From Paraburkholderia sp. BCC1885 (GTDB taxonomy: Bacteria; Pseudomonadota; Gammaproteobacteria; Burkholderiales; Burkholderiaceae): a stretch of 64,000 nucleotides of DNA. Below the pieces are notes generated by a model. The model made no database searches. It saw only the letters and a program-made list of their open reading frames with translations, and was not told the origin of the DNA. Position numbers and translations under genes: made by a program. Position 1 is the first letter of the stretch. Every line of letters starts with the position of its first letter. The stretch covers positions 620,001 through 684,000 of the forward strand of contig NZ_CAAJGM010000111.1 of assembly GCF_900996235.1 (NCBI RefSeq). Direction: 5' to 3'. Below are positions 8,372 to 16,681 of the stretch, piece by piece.

Positions 8372-9892
8372 TTACTGTTCGGATGGGAACGCGAGCGGGC
8401 TGTGCGCGGCAATCGTGCCGTTCTGCACGAGACGCGTGACGGCGGCGATATCCGGCGCGAAGTAGTGATCGATCTCGTAGTGCGCGACTTCGTGGCGCAC
8501 CGTGTTCATCACATGCTGCAGGCTGGGACTCGTCCGATGCGGCGCGCGCAGGTCGACACCCTGGGCGGCGGCGAGCAGTTCGATCGAGAGAATGTTGGCG
8601 GTGTTTTCGGCGATGTCGCCGAGCTTGCGCGCAGCAAATGTCGCCATCGACACATGGTCTTCCTGGTTCGCCGAAGTAGGCAGCGAATCCACCGAAGCCG
8701 GATGCGCCAGCGTCTTGTTCTCCGACGCGAGCGCCGCAGCCGTGACGTGCGCAATCATGAAACCGGAGTTCACGCCACCATCGCGGACCAGAAACGGCGG
8801 CAACCCGGACAAAGTAGAATCGATCAGGAGTGCGATTCGACGCTCGGCGAGCGCGCCGATTTCGGCTGCGGCCAGCGCGAGGTTGTCCGCGGCGAACGCC
8901 ACCGGCTCCGCGTGGAAGTTACCGCCCGACAGCACTTCGCCGGTGTCCGGGAAAATCAGCGGGTTGTCCGACACGCAGTTCGCTTCGATCAGCAGCACGT
9001 CGGCTGCGTGACGCATCTGGTCGAGGCAGGCGCCCATCACCTGTGGCTGGCAGCGCAGGCTATACGGGTCTTGTACCTTGCCGCAATCGCGGTGCGAGAG
9101 ATTGATGGCCGAGCCTTCCAGCAGCGAGCGGTAGGCCGCCGCCGCGTCGATCTGGCCTTGATGACCGCGCAGTTCGTGGATGCGATGATCGAACGGCGCG
9201 ACCGAACCCGCTGCCGCATCCACCGACAGCGCGCCCGCCACCAGCGCGGTGCGGTACAGGTCTTCGATGGCGAACATGTTGTAGAGCGCGAGCGCGGTCG
9301 AGGCTTGCGTGCCGTTCAGGAGAGCCAGGCCTTCCTTGGCCTGCAGCGTGAGCGGCTTCAGGCCGGCGAGACGCAAGCCCTCGGTGGCGGCCATGCGCTC
9401 GCCCTTGACGATCACGTCGCCAACCCCGAGCAGCGCCGCCGACATATGCGCGAGCGGCGCGAGGTCGCCGGACGCGCCCACCGAACCCTTGACCGGAATC
9501 ACCGGCAGCACGTCTGCATTGAACAGCGTGATCAGCGCGTCCATCACTTCGCGGCGGATACCGGAATGGCCGCGGCCGAGGCTCGACAGCTTCAAGGCCA
9601 TCAGCAGACGCACGACCGGACGCGACATCGGCTCACCCACACCGACCGCGTGCGAGAGCACCAGATTGCGCTGCAGCAGTTCGAGCTGCTCATGCGGAAT
9701 ATGCGTGCTGGCGAGACGCCCGAAGCCCGTGTTGATGCCGTATGCGGGCTCACCTTTCGCGGCGATGTCGGCGACGGCCTGCGCGCAGGCGTCGATGGCG
9801 GCAAAGCTGGCGGGATCGAGTTGCAGCGTAACCTGTTCGCGAGCGATCCGGCGCAGTTGCGAGAGAGTCAGGTGGCCGGGCTTGAGAGTCAT
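8372..9892 (-). CDS. hutH: Histidine ammonia-lyase (histidase)
   Basis: This enzyme deaminates L-histidine to urocanate and ammonia, opening the pathway. The Ala-Ser-Gly triad that cyclises into the MIO electrophile is in [14 protein letters not shown] at residues 140-142, next to Ser143 of the Pseudomonas enzyme. [11 protein letters not shown] is at about residue 51. I chose the ATG at 9892 (506 residues, the usual length) or the adjacent ATG at 9895. A longer frame to 9955 would run through operator DNA and add a tail unlike the family. It is the first gene of the hut operon. Confidence 0.96.
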   Translation of the reverse strand: MTLKPGHLTLSQLRRIAREQVTLQLDPASFAAIDACAQAVADIAAKGEPAYGINTGFGRLASTHIPHEQLELLQRNLVLSHAVGVGEPMSRPVVRLLMALKLSSLGRGHSGIRREVMDALITLFNADVLPVIPVKGSVGASGDLAPLAHMSAALLGVGDVIVKGERMAATEGLRLAGLKPLTLQAKEGLALLNGTQASTALALYNMFAIEDLYRTALVAGALSVDAAAGSVAPFDHRIHELRGHQGQIDAAAAYRSLLEGSAINLSHRDCGKVQDPYSLRCQPQVMGACLDQMRHAADVLLIEANCVSDNPLIFPDTGEVLSGGNFHAEPVAFAADNLALAAAEIGALAERRIALLIDSTLSGLPPFLVRDGGVNSGFMIAHVTAAALASENKTLAHPASVDSLPTSANQEDHVSMATFAARKLGDIAENTANILSIELLAAAQGVDLRAPHRTSPSLQHVMNTVRHEVAHYEIDHYFAPDIAAVTRLVQNGTIAAHSPLAFPSEQ

Positions 9893-9905
9893 CATGGAAA
9901 GAGTC

Positions 9906-9917
9906 CTGTCTATACAA
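9906..9917. promoter_or_regulatory. Weaker HutC-like operator next to hutH
   Basis: CTGTCTATACAA matches the upstream perfect site TTGTATATACAA at 10 of 12 positions. It ends 11 bases before the ATG pair of hutH, so a bound repressor would cover the transcript start or the ribosome-binding site. Confidence 0.45.
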
Positions 9918-9943
9918 TTTGAGAGAAGTCTAGCGGCCTCAGC

Positions 9944-9955
9944 TTGTATATACAA
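9944..9955. promoter_or_regulatory. HutC operator (perfect 12-base palindrome)
   Basis: TTGTATATACAA is a perfect palindrome about 50 bases upstream of hutH. It closely matches the TGTA-N2-TACA core of HutC operators known from Pseudomonas and other proteobacteria. With hutC inside the operon, this is the best candidate for the main urocanate-responsive site. Confidence 0.8.
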
Positions 9956-10108
9956 CTCATTTTTAATAGACCGGCGTCAGGAGTTTCCCGGAGGCGGCGA
10001 TGAGCCGGGCGATGCTTCTGGCATGGTTTTAGCAGGGATTCACGCGGGTGGTGCGGGATGTTGCGCCAGAGATGGGCGCACGGATCGTGGCGACGCGTCC
10101 AGCCAACT

Positions 10109-10118
10109 TGTATATACA
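10109..10118. promoter_or_regulatory. Distal HutC-like operator
   Basis: TGTATATACA repeats the palindromic core of the site at 9944-9955, 165 bases further upstream (about 15.5 helical turns between equivalent bases). It is over 200 bases from hutH and no divergent hut gene is present, so it may serve DNA looping or a lost neighbour. Confidence 0.6.
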
Positions 10119-10222
10119 CATTAAGGAACGCGAATGGCAAGTGAACAAAATTAGCCGCAGGGCAGGCGCGAACTCAGCCGTGCCGCCTGCTCGCCCGATC
10201 TCATACCCTTGGCGCGTTTGAG

Positions 10223-10594
10223 TTAATCGCCCACCGAAGGCGTCACGATGAGGGAATCAAATTCAATCGCCAGTTCGGCGCCAAGGCTGGAATACAGGAA
10301 TGCGACCTGGGAAGCCTTGCGTTTCGAAAGTCGCTCCCCCTTGTTAAGGGCAGCAATCACCGAGTCGTAATTTTTGTTGGCTGCATCGATAAGCCGCAGG
10401 CTGTACACGATGTTAAGCAGCCCAAGGCCATCGACACTAAAACACGTGACTCCGTCGAATCTTATTGTCGCGCGATCGCTTCCGAAATAAAGGCCCAATG
10501 TCAGTGAACGCGGCTCGTGATTCGGCCCGATACGTATGCTGTCAAGATACCAGTCGTGGAAATGATTCCAGCGTGCAAGGGTTGCGTCGGTCAT
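10223..10594 (-). CDS. Small protein, likely immunity partner of the upstream toxin-like gene
   Basis: This 123-residue protein is not one I recognise. It begins MTDATLARWNHFHDWYLDSI and has an alternating beta pattern (SLTLGLYFGSDRATIRFDGV) followed by helices, with no signal peptide, Cys cluster or membrane segment. The ATG at 10594 is seven bases after the toxin-like gene's stop; a longer frame extending back to 10951 only overlaps that gene and is rejected. Size, position and tight coupling fit an immunity protein that binds the toxin before export. This role is inferred from context only. Confidence 0.6.
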   Translation of the reverse strand: MTDATLARWNHFHDWYLDSIRIGPNHEPRSLTLGLYFGSDRATIRFDGVTCFSVDGLGLLNIVYSLRLIDAANKNYDSVIAALNKGERLSKRKASQVAFLYSSLGAELAIEFDSLIVTPSVGD

Positions 10595-10601
10595 TTCGTT
10601 A

Positions 10602-11444
10602 TCAAGGGAGCAATGAAACGGGCGCGCCCTCGTCACGGTCATAACCGATCCAATTGTGCGCGTGTGGGTTAGGGTTCCCGTGATGCGCTTCCAGATCGAA
10701 GTCGACCAGTGGGGTTCCTTCCTGGCCATATCGCCGCATTTGCGGCATCGTGCCTGGCATACTGGATATCCATGATCCCGGCGTGCCATTGAAAGGCATG
10801 CCAGCAATATCATTACTCTCACCACTCGCCGCATCTTCGCGATACTCGAACGCCTGTGCGTCGCGAAGCAACGCGGGCGCCCCACCACCATCACTGGCAG
10901 TCGTAACGCCACGCGCGCCGATGATTTCGGTTCCTTGCGTAGCCGGATCATGAAGCACGGTCAGGATGGACCCATCGCCGATCGTCGACAGCGCGCGATC
11001 GGCGCTCCTGAAAGCGGGCCGGATCTGACTGCCGCCGCTCGACAGCCATCGCAATGGCGCCGGCGTGGGGCGAGACGCACGGCCTGGCGATCTGCATTCG
11101 CGATTGACGAGCGGCACCAACTGGCCGAGCGCCACGGCTTGCCTGAGCATGTATTCGACCGCCGCGTCATCAGTCGGCAAATTCCAATGGACCACATTCA
11201 GGACGTCGCTCAGAAACGCGCGAATCTCGCCTAGCTCGGCCGCGCCGCTGACAGTCCTTCGGTCCCAGCGCGGACGGAAATACCGGTCAAAGTCTCGCCG
11301 GTCATCTTCAAGCGCGGCGACTCCCACATCATTTCGCAAGAAACGTAATGCCTGCCTTGGCGAACTGTCGTATTGCGAAGCCGACATCAGCGTACATTGC
11401 CAACCGTTTTCCAGCGGGACCGAGAGCGTATTCCATTGCGACAT
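10602..11444 (-). CDS. Toxin-like protein with His-rich C-terminal motif (putative polymorphic toxin)
   Basis: The 280-residue protein has an unfamiliar N-terminal part, a low-complexity linker (residues about 120-190) and a compact C-terminal block. That block contains GTPGSWISSMPGTM, RRYGQEGTPLVDFDLEAHHG and NPHAHNW. A glycine-rich entry followed by D-x-D, paired His and PHxHNW resembles the ends of short polymorphic or type VI-associated toxins, where such His and Asp residues form a nuclease-like site. I use the ATG at 11444; a TTG at 11477 is the alternative. No Rhs, VgrG or PAAR domain is seen here or nearby. A small gene follows directly and is the likely immunity gene. The function is inferred and could be wrong. 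Confidence 0.55.
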   Translation of the reverse strand: MSQWNTLSVPLENGWQCTLMSASQYDSSPRQALRFLRNDVGVAALEDDRRDFDRYFRPRWDRRTVSGAAELGEIRAFLSDVLNVVHWNLPTDDAAVEYMLRQAVALGQLVPLVNRECRSPGRASRPTPAPLRWLSSGGSQIRPAFRSADRALSTIGDGSILTVLHDPATQGTEIIGARGVTTASDGGGAPALLRDAQAFEYREDAASGESNDIAGMPFNGTPGSWISSMPGTMPQMRRYGQEGTPLVDFDLEAHHGNPNPHAHNWIGYDRDEGAPVSLLP

Positions 11445-11636
11445 GGGCAAACCTATCTTGCGCGTTTTAACAGGCAATTGAGCGCCCGGCTTTTTGCGTA
11501 CCGATACCTCGCCAGGCTACGTCAATCTTGACGGCGTCACCCTAGCAGATAGTTGTATGCCCTTGTTTTTGGGATATTTGCCGCGATTCATTTGCGCGGC
11601 ACGCCCAACATAACTATGGCGACGCCCCGTCCGCCC

Positions 11637-12530
11637 TCAAAGCCGCACCTTCCCGCCAATAAAATCGAGAAACGCCTGCACCCGCCCCGCCAGCGCGGCG
11701 CTCTGATAAAACACCGCGCTAACGGGTTGCCGGTCATCGATCAGTTCGTCTTCCAGAATTCGCACGAGCCGCCCGTCGTGCACATCCGCGAGCGTCATGA
11801 AATCGGACAGGCAGGCGATGCCGCTATCCGCCAGCGCCAATTGGCGGATCGTTTCGCCGCTCGACGCCGTCATGGCAGGCGCAATCTTCAGCATGGCGCG
11901 CTCGCCGTCGCGTAGCGGCCAACGGTTCAGATGCTCGGGCGCGGTAAAGCCGATCAGACGATGCTCGTGCCCGCGCAACGCCTGCGCCGATTCCGGCTCG
12001 CCGTGCTCCGCCAGATAGCCCGGACTCGCGACGATGCGCCGCTTGCTGCTGCCAAGCGAACGCGCGTGCAGCGTCGAATCCTGCAGCGCGCCAATCCGGA
12101 TCGCAATGTCCACGGTCTGTTCGAGCAGATCGACGATGCGCTCGTTGCTGGTCAACTCCAGCTGGATCTCGGGATAGAGCGCCGCAAACGCCTTCATATG
12201 CGGCGCGATGCAGTGGAGCATGAACGGCGACGCCGCATCCACCCGCAACCGCCCGCTGGGCCGCTCACGCCGCCGCGCGACCGACTGCTCGGCCTCCTCC
12301 ATGGCGTCGAGAATCGCCCGCGCGCGGCCAAGAAACAGCGCACCCTCTTCCGTCAGTTGCAGACGGCGCGTCGTGCGGCGGATCAAGGCGGTGTCGAGCT
12401 TCTGTTCGAGCCGCGTCAAGGCACGGCTTACGCCCGATACCGTCTGCTGCAGCTTTTCCGCCGCCGCCGTGATCGAGCCGCTGTCGATGACGGTGACGAA
12501 GACCAGCAATTCGTCGGTGGAAGTCTTCAT
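11637..12530 (-). CDS. LysR-family transcriptional regulator
   Basis: The 297-residue regulator has an N-terminal winged helix-turn-helix (residues about 5-62, with GSITAAAEKLQQTVSGVSRALTRLEQ) and a periplasmic-binding-like effector domain (about 90-290). The ATG at 12530 is preferred over an upstream TTG at 12542, because the family starts just before the DNA-binding helix. It is divergent from the dehydrogenase-like gene at 12637. A 20-base dyad lies between the genes and overlaps its own promoter. It probably autoregulates and controls that neighbour. Confidence 0.9.
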   Translation of the reverse strand: MKTSTDELLVFVTVIDSGSITAAAEKLQQTVSGVSRALTRLEQKLDTALIRRTTRRLQLTEEGALFLGRARAILDAMEEAEQSVARRRERPSGRLRVDAASPFMLHCIAPHMKAFAALYPEIQLELTSNERIVDLLEQTVDIAIRIGALQDSTLHARSLGSSKRRIVASPGYLAEHGEPESAQALRGHEHRLIGFTAPEHLNRWPLRDGERAMLKIAPAMTASSGETIRQLALADSGIACLSDFMTLADVHDGRLVRILEDELIDDRQPVSAVFYQSAALAGRVQAFLDFIGGKVRL

Positions 12531-12538
12531 TGTTGATT

Positions 12539-12558
12539 TCAAATCAAGATTGATTTGA
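12539..12558. promoter_or_regulatory. Perfect dyad operator between divergent LysR and dehydrogenase genes
   Basis: TCAAATCA-AGAT-TGATTTGA is an 8+4+8 perfect inverted repeat starting nine bases upstream of the LysR start codon. It contains the T-N11-A style dyad favoured by LysR proteins. Position and symmetry make it the likely binding site of the adjacent regulator. Confidence 0.65.
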
Positions 12559-12636
12559 GACTAACACGCTTTTTGCCAGAATCAAGTCGGTGGATACTGG
12601 CTCCATTGCAGTTATCCCCCTCACCAGGAGAACGTC

Positions 12637-13545
12637 TTGAACATCTTTATTACCGGCGCCAGCGGTTTCATCGGCGGCTCGCTTGCCGCCGGCCTTGCGC
12701 GCGCCGGGCATCATGTACGCGGCCTGATCCGCAATCCTGAGCATGCCGCCGAACTGCGGCGCCTCGGCATCGAACCGGTCATCGGCACGCTCGACGACCG
12801 CGCGCTGCTGATTCGCGAGGCGCAGGCCGCCGACGCCGTCATCAACGCGGCCAGCAGCGACCACCGCGCGGCCGTCGAGGGATTGATCGAAGGGCTCGCC
12901 GGCTCCGGCAAGCCGTTTCTGCATACGAGCGGCTCGAGCATCGTCGGCGATGCCTCGGGTGGCGAAGCCGGCGCCGCCGCCATCTATCACGAAGGCGCGC
13001 TGCCCGAACCCACGGCCGACAAAGCGGCGCGGGTCGGCATCGACCGTCTGGTGCTCGACGCGGCGCAGAGGAATATTCGCTCAGCAGTGCTATGCAATAC
13101 GCTGATCTACGGTGACGGCGCCGTGAGCGGCAGCGCCAGCGTGCAATTGCCGCGGCTGGTGCGCCAGGCGCAGAAAAGCGGAGTGGTGCGGCATGTCGGC
13201 AGCGGCGGCAACATCTGGTCGAACGTGCATATCGATGATGTCGTCGAGCTATATCGCCTCGCGCTGGAGAAAACCCCGGCGGGTACTTTCTATTTCGTCG
13301 AGAGCGGCGAGGCGTCGTTTCGTGACATGAGCGCCGCCATCGCGCGGGCGATGAAACTTGGGCCGGCGCAGGACTGGCCGCTTGCCGACGCCGAGCGGGA
13401 ATGGGGATACGAAATGGCGAACTACGGGCTCGGTTCGAATAGCCGCGTGCGTGGCGAGCGCGCCCGCAAGCTGCTGGGCTGGCAGCCGCAGCGGACCTCG
13501 GTGATCGACTGGATCGAGCAGGAAATGCAGCCGTCCGCGGCGTAA
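12637..13545 (+). CDS. NAD(P)-dependent SDR/epimerase-like oxidoreductase
   Basis: The 302-residue Rossmann-fold protein has a dinucleotide-binding TGASGFIGG at residues 6-14 and a further conserved block, GGNIWSNVHIDDVVELYRLAL, around residue 190. It belongs with atypical extended short-chain dehydrogenases (NAD-dependent epimerase/dehydratase type). No clear Tyr-x3-Lys catalytic pair is visible after the HTSGSS strand, so it may be a reductase of altered mechanism or a cofactor-sensing protein. The start is TTG at 12637, supported by AGGAG seven bases upstream. It is divergent from the LysR gene and probably under its control. The substrate is unknown. Confidence 0.8.
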   Translation: MNIFITGASGFIGGSLAAGLARAGHHVRGLIRNPEHAAELRRLGIEPVIGTLDDRALLIREAQAADAVINAASSDHRAAVEGLIEGLAGSGKPFLHTSGSSIVGDASGGEAGAAAIYHEGALPEPTADKAARVGIDRLVLDAAQRNIRSAVLCNTLIYGDGAVSGSASVQLPRLVRQAQKSGVVRHVGSGGNIWSNVHIDDVVELYRLALEKTPAGTFYFVESGEASFRDMSAAIARAMKLGPAQDWPLADAEREWGYEMANYGLGSNSRVRGERARKLLGWQPQRTSVIDWIEQEMQPSAA

Positions 13546-13653
13546 TCGCTGTAAGCGAAGCTGTTGCGAATCCGTAAGCTGCGCTCGTTAGAATCCCGCC
13601 AAATTGACGGACGATTCGCAATTGCGAGTCGTCCCCAACGCCCGGATTCTTCA

Positions 13654-13836
13654 ATGAGCCTCGCGCTAAATTTCGATTGGCTGACCAACCTGCTCGCGAT
13701 CCTGTTCATCGTGGCGTGCCTCTATGATGCGCGCTACGATGAATACGGCACCTTGACGCTCGCGGCCGCGGCGATGGGACTCGTCGTTATGGCGATCCAG
13801 CTGTTTCTGCGCCCCGCCTTCGAAATGTCGCTGTAG
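13654..13836 (+). CDS. Small membrane protein of unknown function
   Basis: A 60-residue protein predicted to cross the membrane twice: residues about 11-27 (LTNLLAILFIVACLYDA) and about 36-53 (LAAAAMGLVVMAIQLFL). It starts at ATG 13654, about 110 bases after the dehydrogenase-like gene, and may share its transcript. No catalytic or binding motif is visible. Coding bias is similar to its neighbours, but no family is recognised. Confidence 0.5.
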   Translation: MSLALNFDWLTNLLAILFIVACLYDARYDEYGTLTLAAAAMGLVVMAIQLFLRPAFEMSL

Positions 13837-13928
13837 CAAACGCGAAATGCCACCGCGCTATCCGTCAACTCGGACAGCGCACTCTCCCCGCAGTGTTCCG
13901 ACACACAGACTCGCGCATGGCTTCAGAC

Positions 13929-15332
13929 TCAGCCAAGCCGTCCGTCCGTCAGTTGCGGGTCCGGATGACGACCGAACGGCGACGGCAGATTCGCCGCTCC
14001 GCCCAGCGGGACGACGTGCGCGACCGGCCTGATCGCGGCATGGTGCGCCCGCCGACGGGCCGGCGCCGCTTGCGACAGGCGCGCATAGCAGGCCACCAGC
14101 ATGCCGAGCCCAAAGCCGAACACGAGCCCGGAAAAACGCGGCCCCAAAGGATTGCCGCCAATCGACATCGCCAGCAGGCTCATCACCATCATGAGCCCGC
14201 GCCCCATCACGGGTAAAAACGGCATGTCCGGCGCCACCCGCCGCCAACGCCGATAAGCGATGCTGCCGCGCACCGCCGCATACAGAATGGCGGCGGGCAG
14301 CCCGATGCCGAACAGCAGGCCGCCGCTAAATAGCTGATACACCCAGAAGTTATGGCCCGCGCCCCATTCGTGGATCTGGTAGAACTCCTTAGCAGTCATC
14401 TGGCCGGCGAGCGCCCACAGATAGGTGGGTGAATAGCGATACCAGTGGCCATACCCCATGCCGAGCAGCAGCGAACTGGGCGAGGCCGTCACCTGATCGT
14501 ACTGGTCGCGCATTTCTGCGAGGCGCGTGACGGTGGTCGGATCCATACCCGACTCGGTCATCTTCGCGGCATAGACACGCTGGGTCCAGTGCGCGGCCAC
14601 TTCCGGCACCAGTGATGCCGCGGCGATCGCCGTACCCGCGATGATCGCCGCCACCATCGTCGCGCGCATGGCCGAGGTGATCAGACGCCAGGTCGACGCC
14701 GCGCCGAGCCACGTGGCGTAACCGAACAGCAGCACGGTGCCCACCGCGAGACTGCGCGTCACGCTGAACAATTCCACCAGCACGGTACCCGCAAAAATCA
14801 GCAAGGCGAATTTGGTAAAGCGCCGCGAGATCACGAATTCGTGCAGCAGCATGGCCTGCAGGGCAAGCAGCGTCGGCGAGACGATGCGAAAACGCACTTC
14901 CTCGAGATTGTGGCTTTCCAGCATGCCGTTGACGAAGCTGAAGACCAGCGAGACCGACATCGCATAGAACAGCACGCGCTCGAACTGGGCGATGCGTCTT
15001 GCGTCCCACGCGTGACAGGCAACTGCGTAGCCGAGATAGAACAGCGCAAACGGCAGCACCACCCGCAGATAGTTGCCCATGTCGTTGTGCTGCGCGAGTT
15101 GCGTCACCGCGCTGCCGAGCAAGGTCAGCGCGAGGCCGCCGGAGACGAACTTGCGCAGTTTCGACTGGCTCGCGATACGCGGGCCGGTCAGCATCAGGAT
15201 CAGGCCGGCGGCAATCGCCGGCCCGGCCAGAAGGATCTGCGCCAGGTGGCTGCCGGCTTCTTCGCCCTTGTAGTCCACCGCGAGTGGACATAGGAACAGC
15301 CAGACCCAGACGAACAGGTAACGGTTGCGCAT
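13929..15332 (-). CDS. O-antigen ligase / Wzy polymerase-like membrane protein
   Basis: The 467-residue protein has about ten to twelve hydrophobic segments and a large periplasmic loop around residues 265-365 (EVAAHWTQRVYAAKM through AGQMTAKEFYQIHEWGAGHNFW). The short GHNFWVYQLFSGGLLFG stretch before the last membrane segments is typical of the O-antigen ligase/polymerase (WaaL/Wzy) superfamily. Such proteins join lipid-linked glycan units at the periplasmic face. I chose ATG 15332, with AGGGGAT upstream; an earlier frame start lacks a signal. It is divergent from a glycosyltransferase gene. No other Wzy candidate is seen, so it may polymerise the EPS encoded 18-40 kb away. Confidence 0.8.
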   Translation of the reverse strand: MRNRYLFVWVWLFLCPLAVDYKGEEAGSHLAQILLAGPAIAAGLILMLTGPRIASQSKLRKFVSGGLALTLLGSAVTQLAQHNDMGNYLRVVLPFALFYLGYAVACHAWDARRIAQFERVLFYAMSVSLVFSFVNGMLESHNLEEVRFRIVSPTLLALQAMLLHEFVISRRFTKFALLIFAGTVLVELFSVTRSLAVGTVLLFGYATWLGAASTWRLITSAMRATMVAAIIAGTAIAAASLVPEVAAHWTQRVYAAKMTESGMDPTTVTRLAEMRDQYDQVTASPSSLLLGMGYGHWYRYSPTYLWALAGQMTAKEFYQIHEWGAGHNFWVYQLFSGGLLFGIGLPAAILYAAVRGSIAYRRWRRVAPDMPFLPVMGRGLMMVMSLLAMSIGGNPLGPRFSGLVFGFGLGMLVACYARLSQAAPARRRAHHAAIRPVAHVVPLGGAANLPSPFGRHPDPQLTDGRLG

Positions 15333-15551
15333 GCGATCCCCTTTTCTTTTCAGCCGCGACGTCCGGCTCAGCGCCGGTGGCCGCATCCACCCGCAAGCGG
15401 CGCGCGCCGATCCAACGCCCAAACGGCGTCACTGAGGTCAAGGTAACGAAAAACGTTGCCGCGGTGCCGCATCGGGCTGAATTCGGCTAGGAGATGGCGG
15501 CACCCGCATAAGTAGCCGCGCTACCGTCTTATTACAAACAAGGGGAAACCA

Positions 15552-16616
15552 ATGCGTATTCTTCATCTCGTGCTGGCGCCGCGCCTTTCGGGTGCGGAAG
15601 TGCTGGCCAAGGATCTCGCCATTCACCAGAAATCGTGCGGGGAAACGGTGGCGATGGCTTCATTGCAACCGCGACACGCGGATTTCGTGCCGTTGCACGC
15701 GGAGCTCGAAAACCGCGAGGTCATCTGCATGTTTCCCGACCAGCAGTACGGCAGGGTTGGCCGGCTCTGGTGGCTGCATAAAGTCGTGCGCCAGTTCAAG
15801 CCCGACGTGCTGCTCGCCCACTCAACGATTCCCGCCTTCTACGCCCGCGTGCTGCCGCTCGGCGTGCCGGTGATCTACGTGATGCATTCCGCGTCCAATG
15901 ACTTCGTGGCGCCGCGCGTGCGGCAGATCGAACGGATACTCTCGAAACGGGCGCGCGCGGTGATCGGCGTATCGGAGAACAACGTCAAGGAATACCTCGA
16001 GGCAATCGGCCGGCATCGGATGATGCAGGTGATCCCGAATGGCGTCGATACCTCGCGTTATATCTGCACGACCGGCATCGAAAACAGCGGCAGGCCGCCG
16101 CAGATTCTTCAGGTCGGCCGCTATAACCCCATCAAGAGCCATCTGCAGACAGTCCGTGCTTTCGCGCGAATCAGCAATACCGTGCCCGATTTGCGCCTGC
16201 GGCTGGTGGGCGTGATCGAAGATCCGTCGTATTTCGCGGCGGTCAAAGATCTGGTGCAGCAGCTCGGACTCGAACAGCGCGTGACCGTGGACGGCCCGCG
16301 TTCCGATATTTCGCAGCTGCTCACGGATTCGACGGTGTACGCCATGCCGTCGCTTTCCGAAGCACATAGCATTGCGTTGCTCGAAGCCTTGGCAACCGGC
16401 ATTCCGGTGGTCGCCAACACGATTCCGGGCTTTGCCTACGCGCGCAATTTTCCCGGCGTGCAACTGATCGATACGAACGACACCGAGGCGTATGTGAAGG
16501 CGCTGCTCATCGCGCTGCGGCAACCGCGCGTCGAGCGTCCGCTGGCGGGTCTGACGTTAAGCGACGCGGCGGAGCAGTATCTGGCTATTTCACGCAAGGT
16601 CGCGTTCGCGGCGTGA
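15552..16616 (+). CDS. Glycosyltransferase, GT4 family
   Basis: The 354-residue GT-B fold protein begins MRILHLVLAPRLSGAEVLA, the usual N-terminus of family 4 retaining glycosyltransferases. The C-terminal Glycos_transf_1 domain (about 180-340) has VGRYNPIKSH and the E-x7-E nucleotide-sugar motif in SLSEAHSIALLEALATGIPVV. It should be cytoplasmic or membrane-associated and add a sugar to a lipid-linked intermediate. AGGGG precedes the ATG. The divergent neighbour is a Wzy-like protein, so both probably act on the same surface polysaccharide. Donor and acceptor cannot be read from sequence. Confidence 0.88.
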   Translation: MRILHLVLAPRLSGAEVLAKDLAIHQKSCGETVAMASLQPRHADFVPLHAELENREVICMFPDQQYGRVGRLWWLHKVVRQFKPDVLLAHSTIPAFYARVLPLGVPVIYVMHSASNDFVAPRVRQIERILSKRARAVIGVSENNVKEYLEAIGRHRMMQVIPNGVDTSRYICTTGIENSGRPPQILQVGRYNPIKSHLQTVRAFARISNTVPDLRLRLVGVIEDPSYFAAVKDLVQQLGLEQRVTVDGPRSDISQLLTDSTVYAMPSLSEAHSIALLEALATGIPVVANTIPGFAYARNFPGVQLIDTNDTEAYVKALLIALRQPRVERPLAGLTLSDAAEQYLAISRKVAFAA

Positions 16617-16681
16617 ACCTGAATCGAACCGGCCCTGCCCGCGCATCACACGCCACGCGTGAGCATGGCTGCGTTTAGAAA

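Larger units (their letters stand above)
9893..10222. other. hut control region (no gene)
   Basis: These 330 bases lie between the start of hutH and the stop of the unrelated minus-strand gene at 10223. They contain three HutC-type palindromes, at 9906-9917, 9944-9955 and 10109-10118, and an AT-rich pocket around 9955-9972. A 76-codon open frame overlaps the two upstream sites but shows no protein-like features and is not called. Confidence 0.75.

Noticed and set aside
6663..8465. A 600-codon plus-strand open frame opposite hutU and hutC
   Set aside because: The real genes are on the minus strand with clear enzyme motifs. The antisense protein is Arg/His-rich with no recognisable fold.
8333..9922. 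A 529-codon plus-strand open frame opposite hutH
   Set aside because: It is a mirror of hutH caused by high GC at third positions; no start signal or domain.
9910..10140. A 76-codon frame over the hut control region
   Set aside because: It spans two of the three HutC palindromes, has no clear ribosome-binding site and no protein-like pattern.
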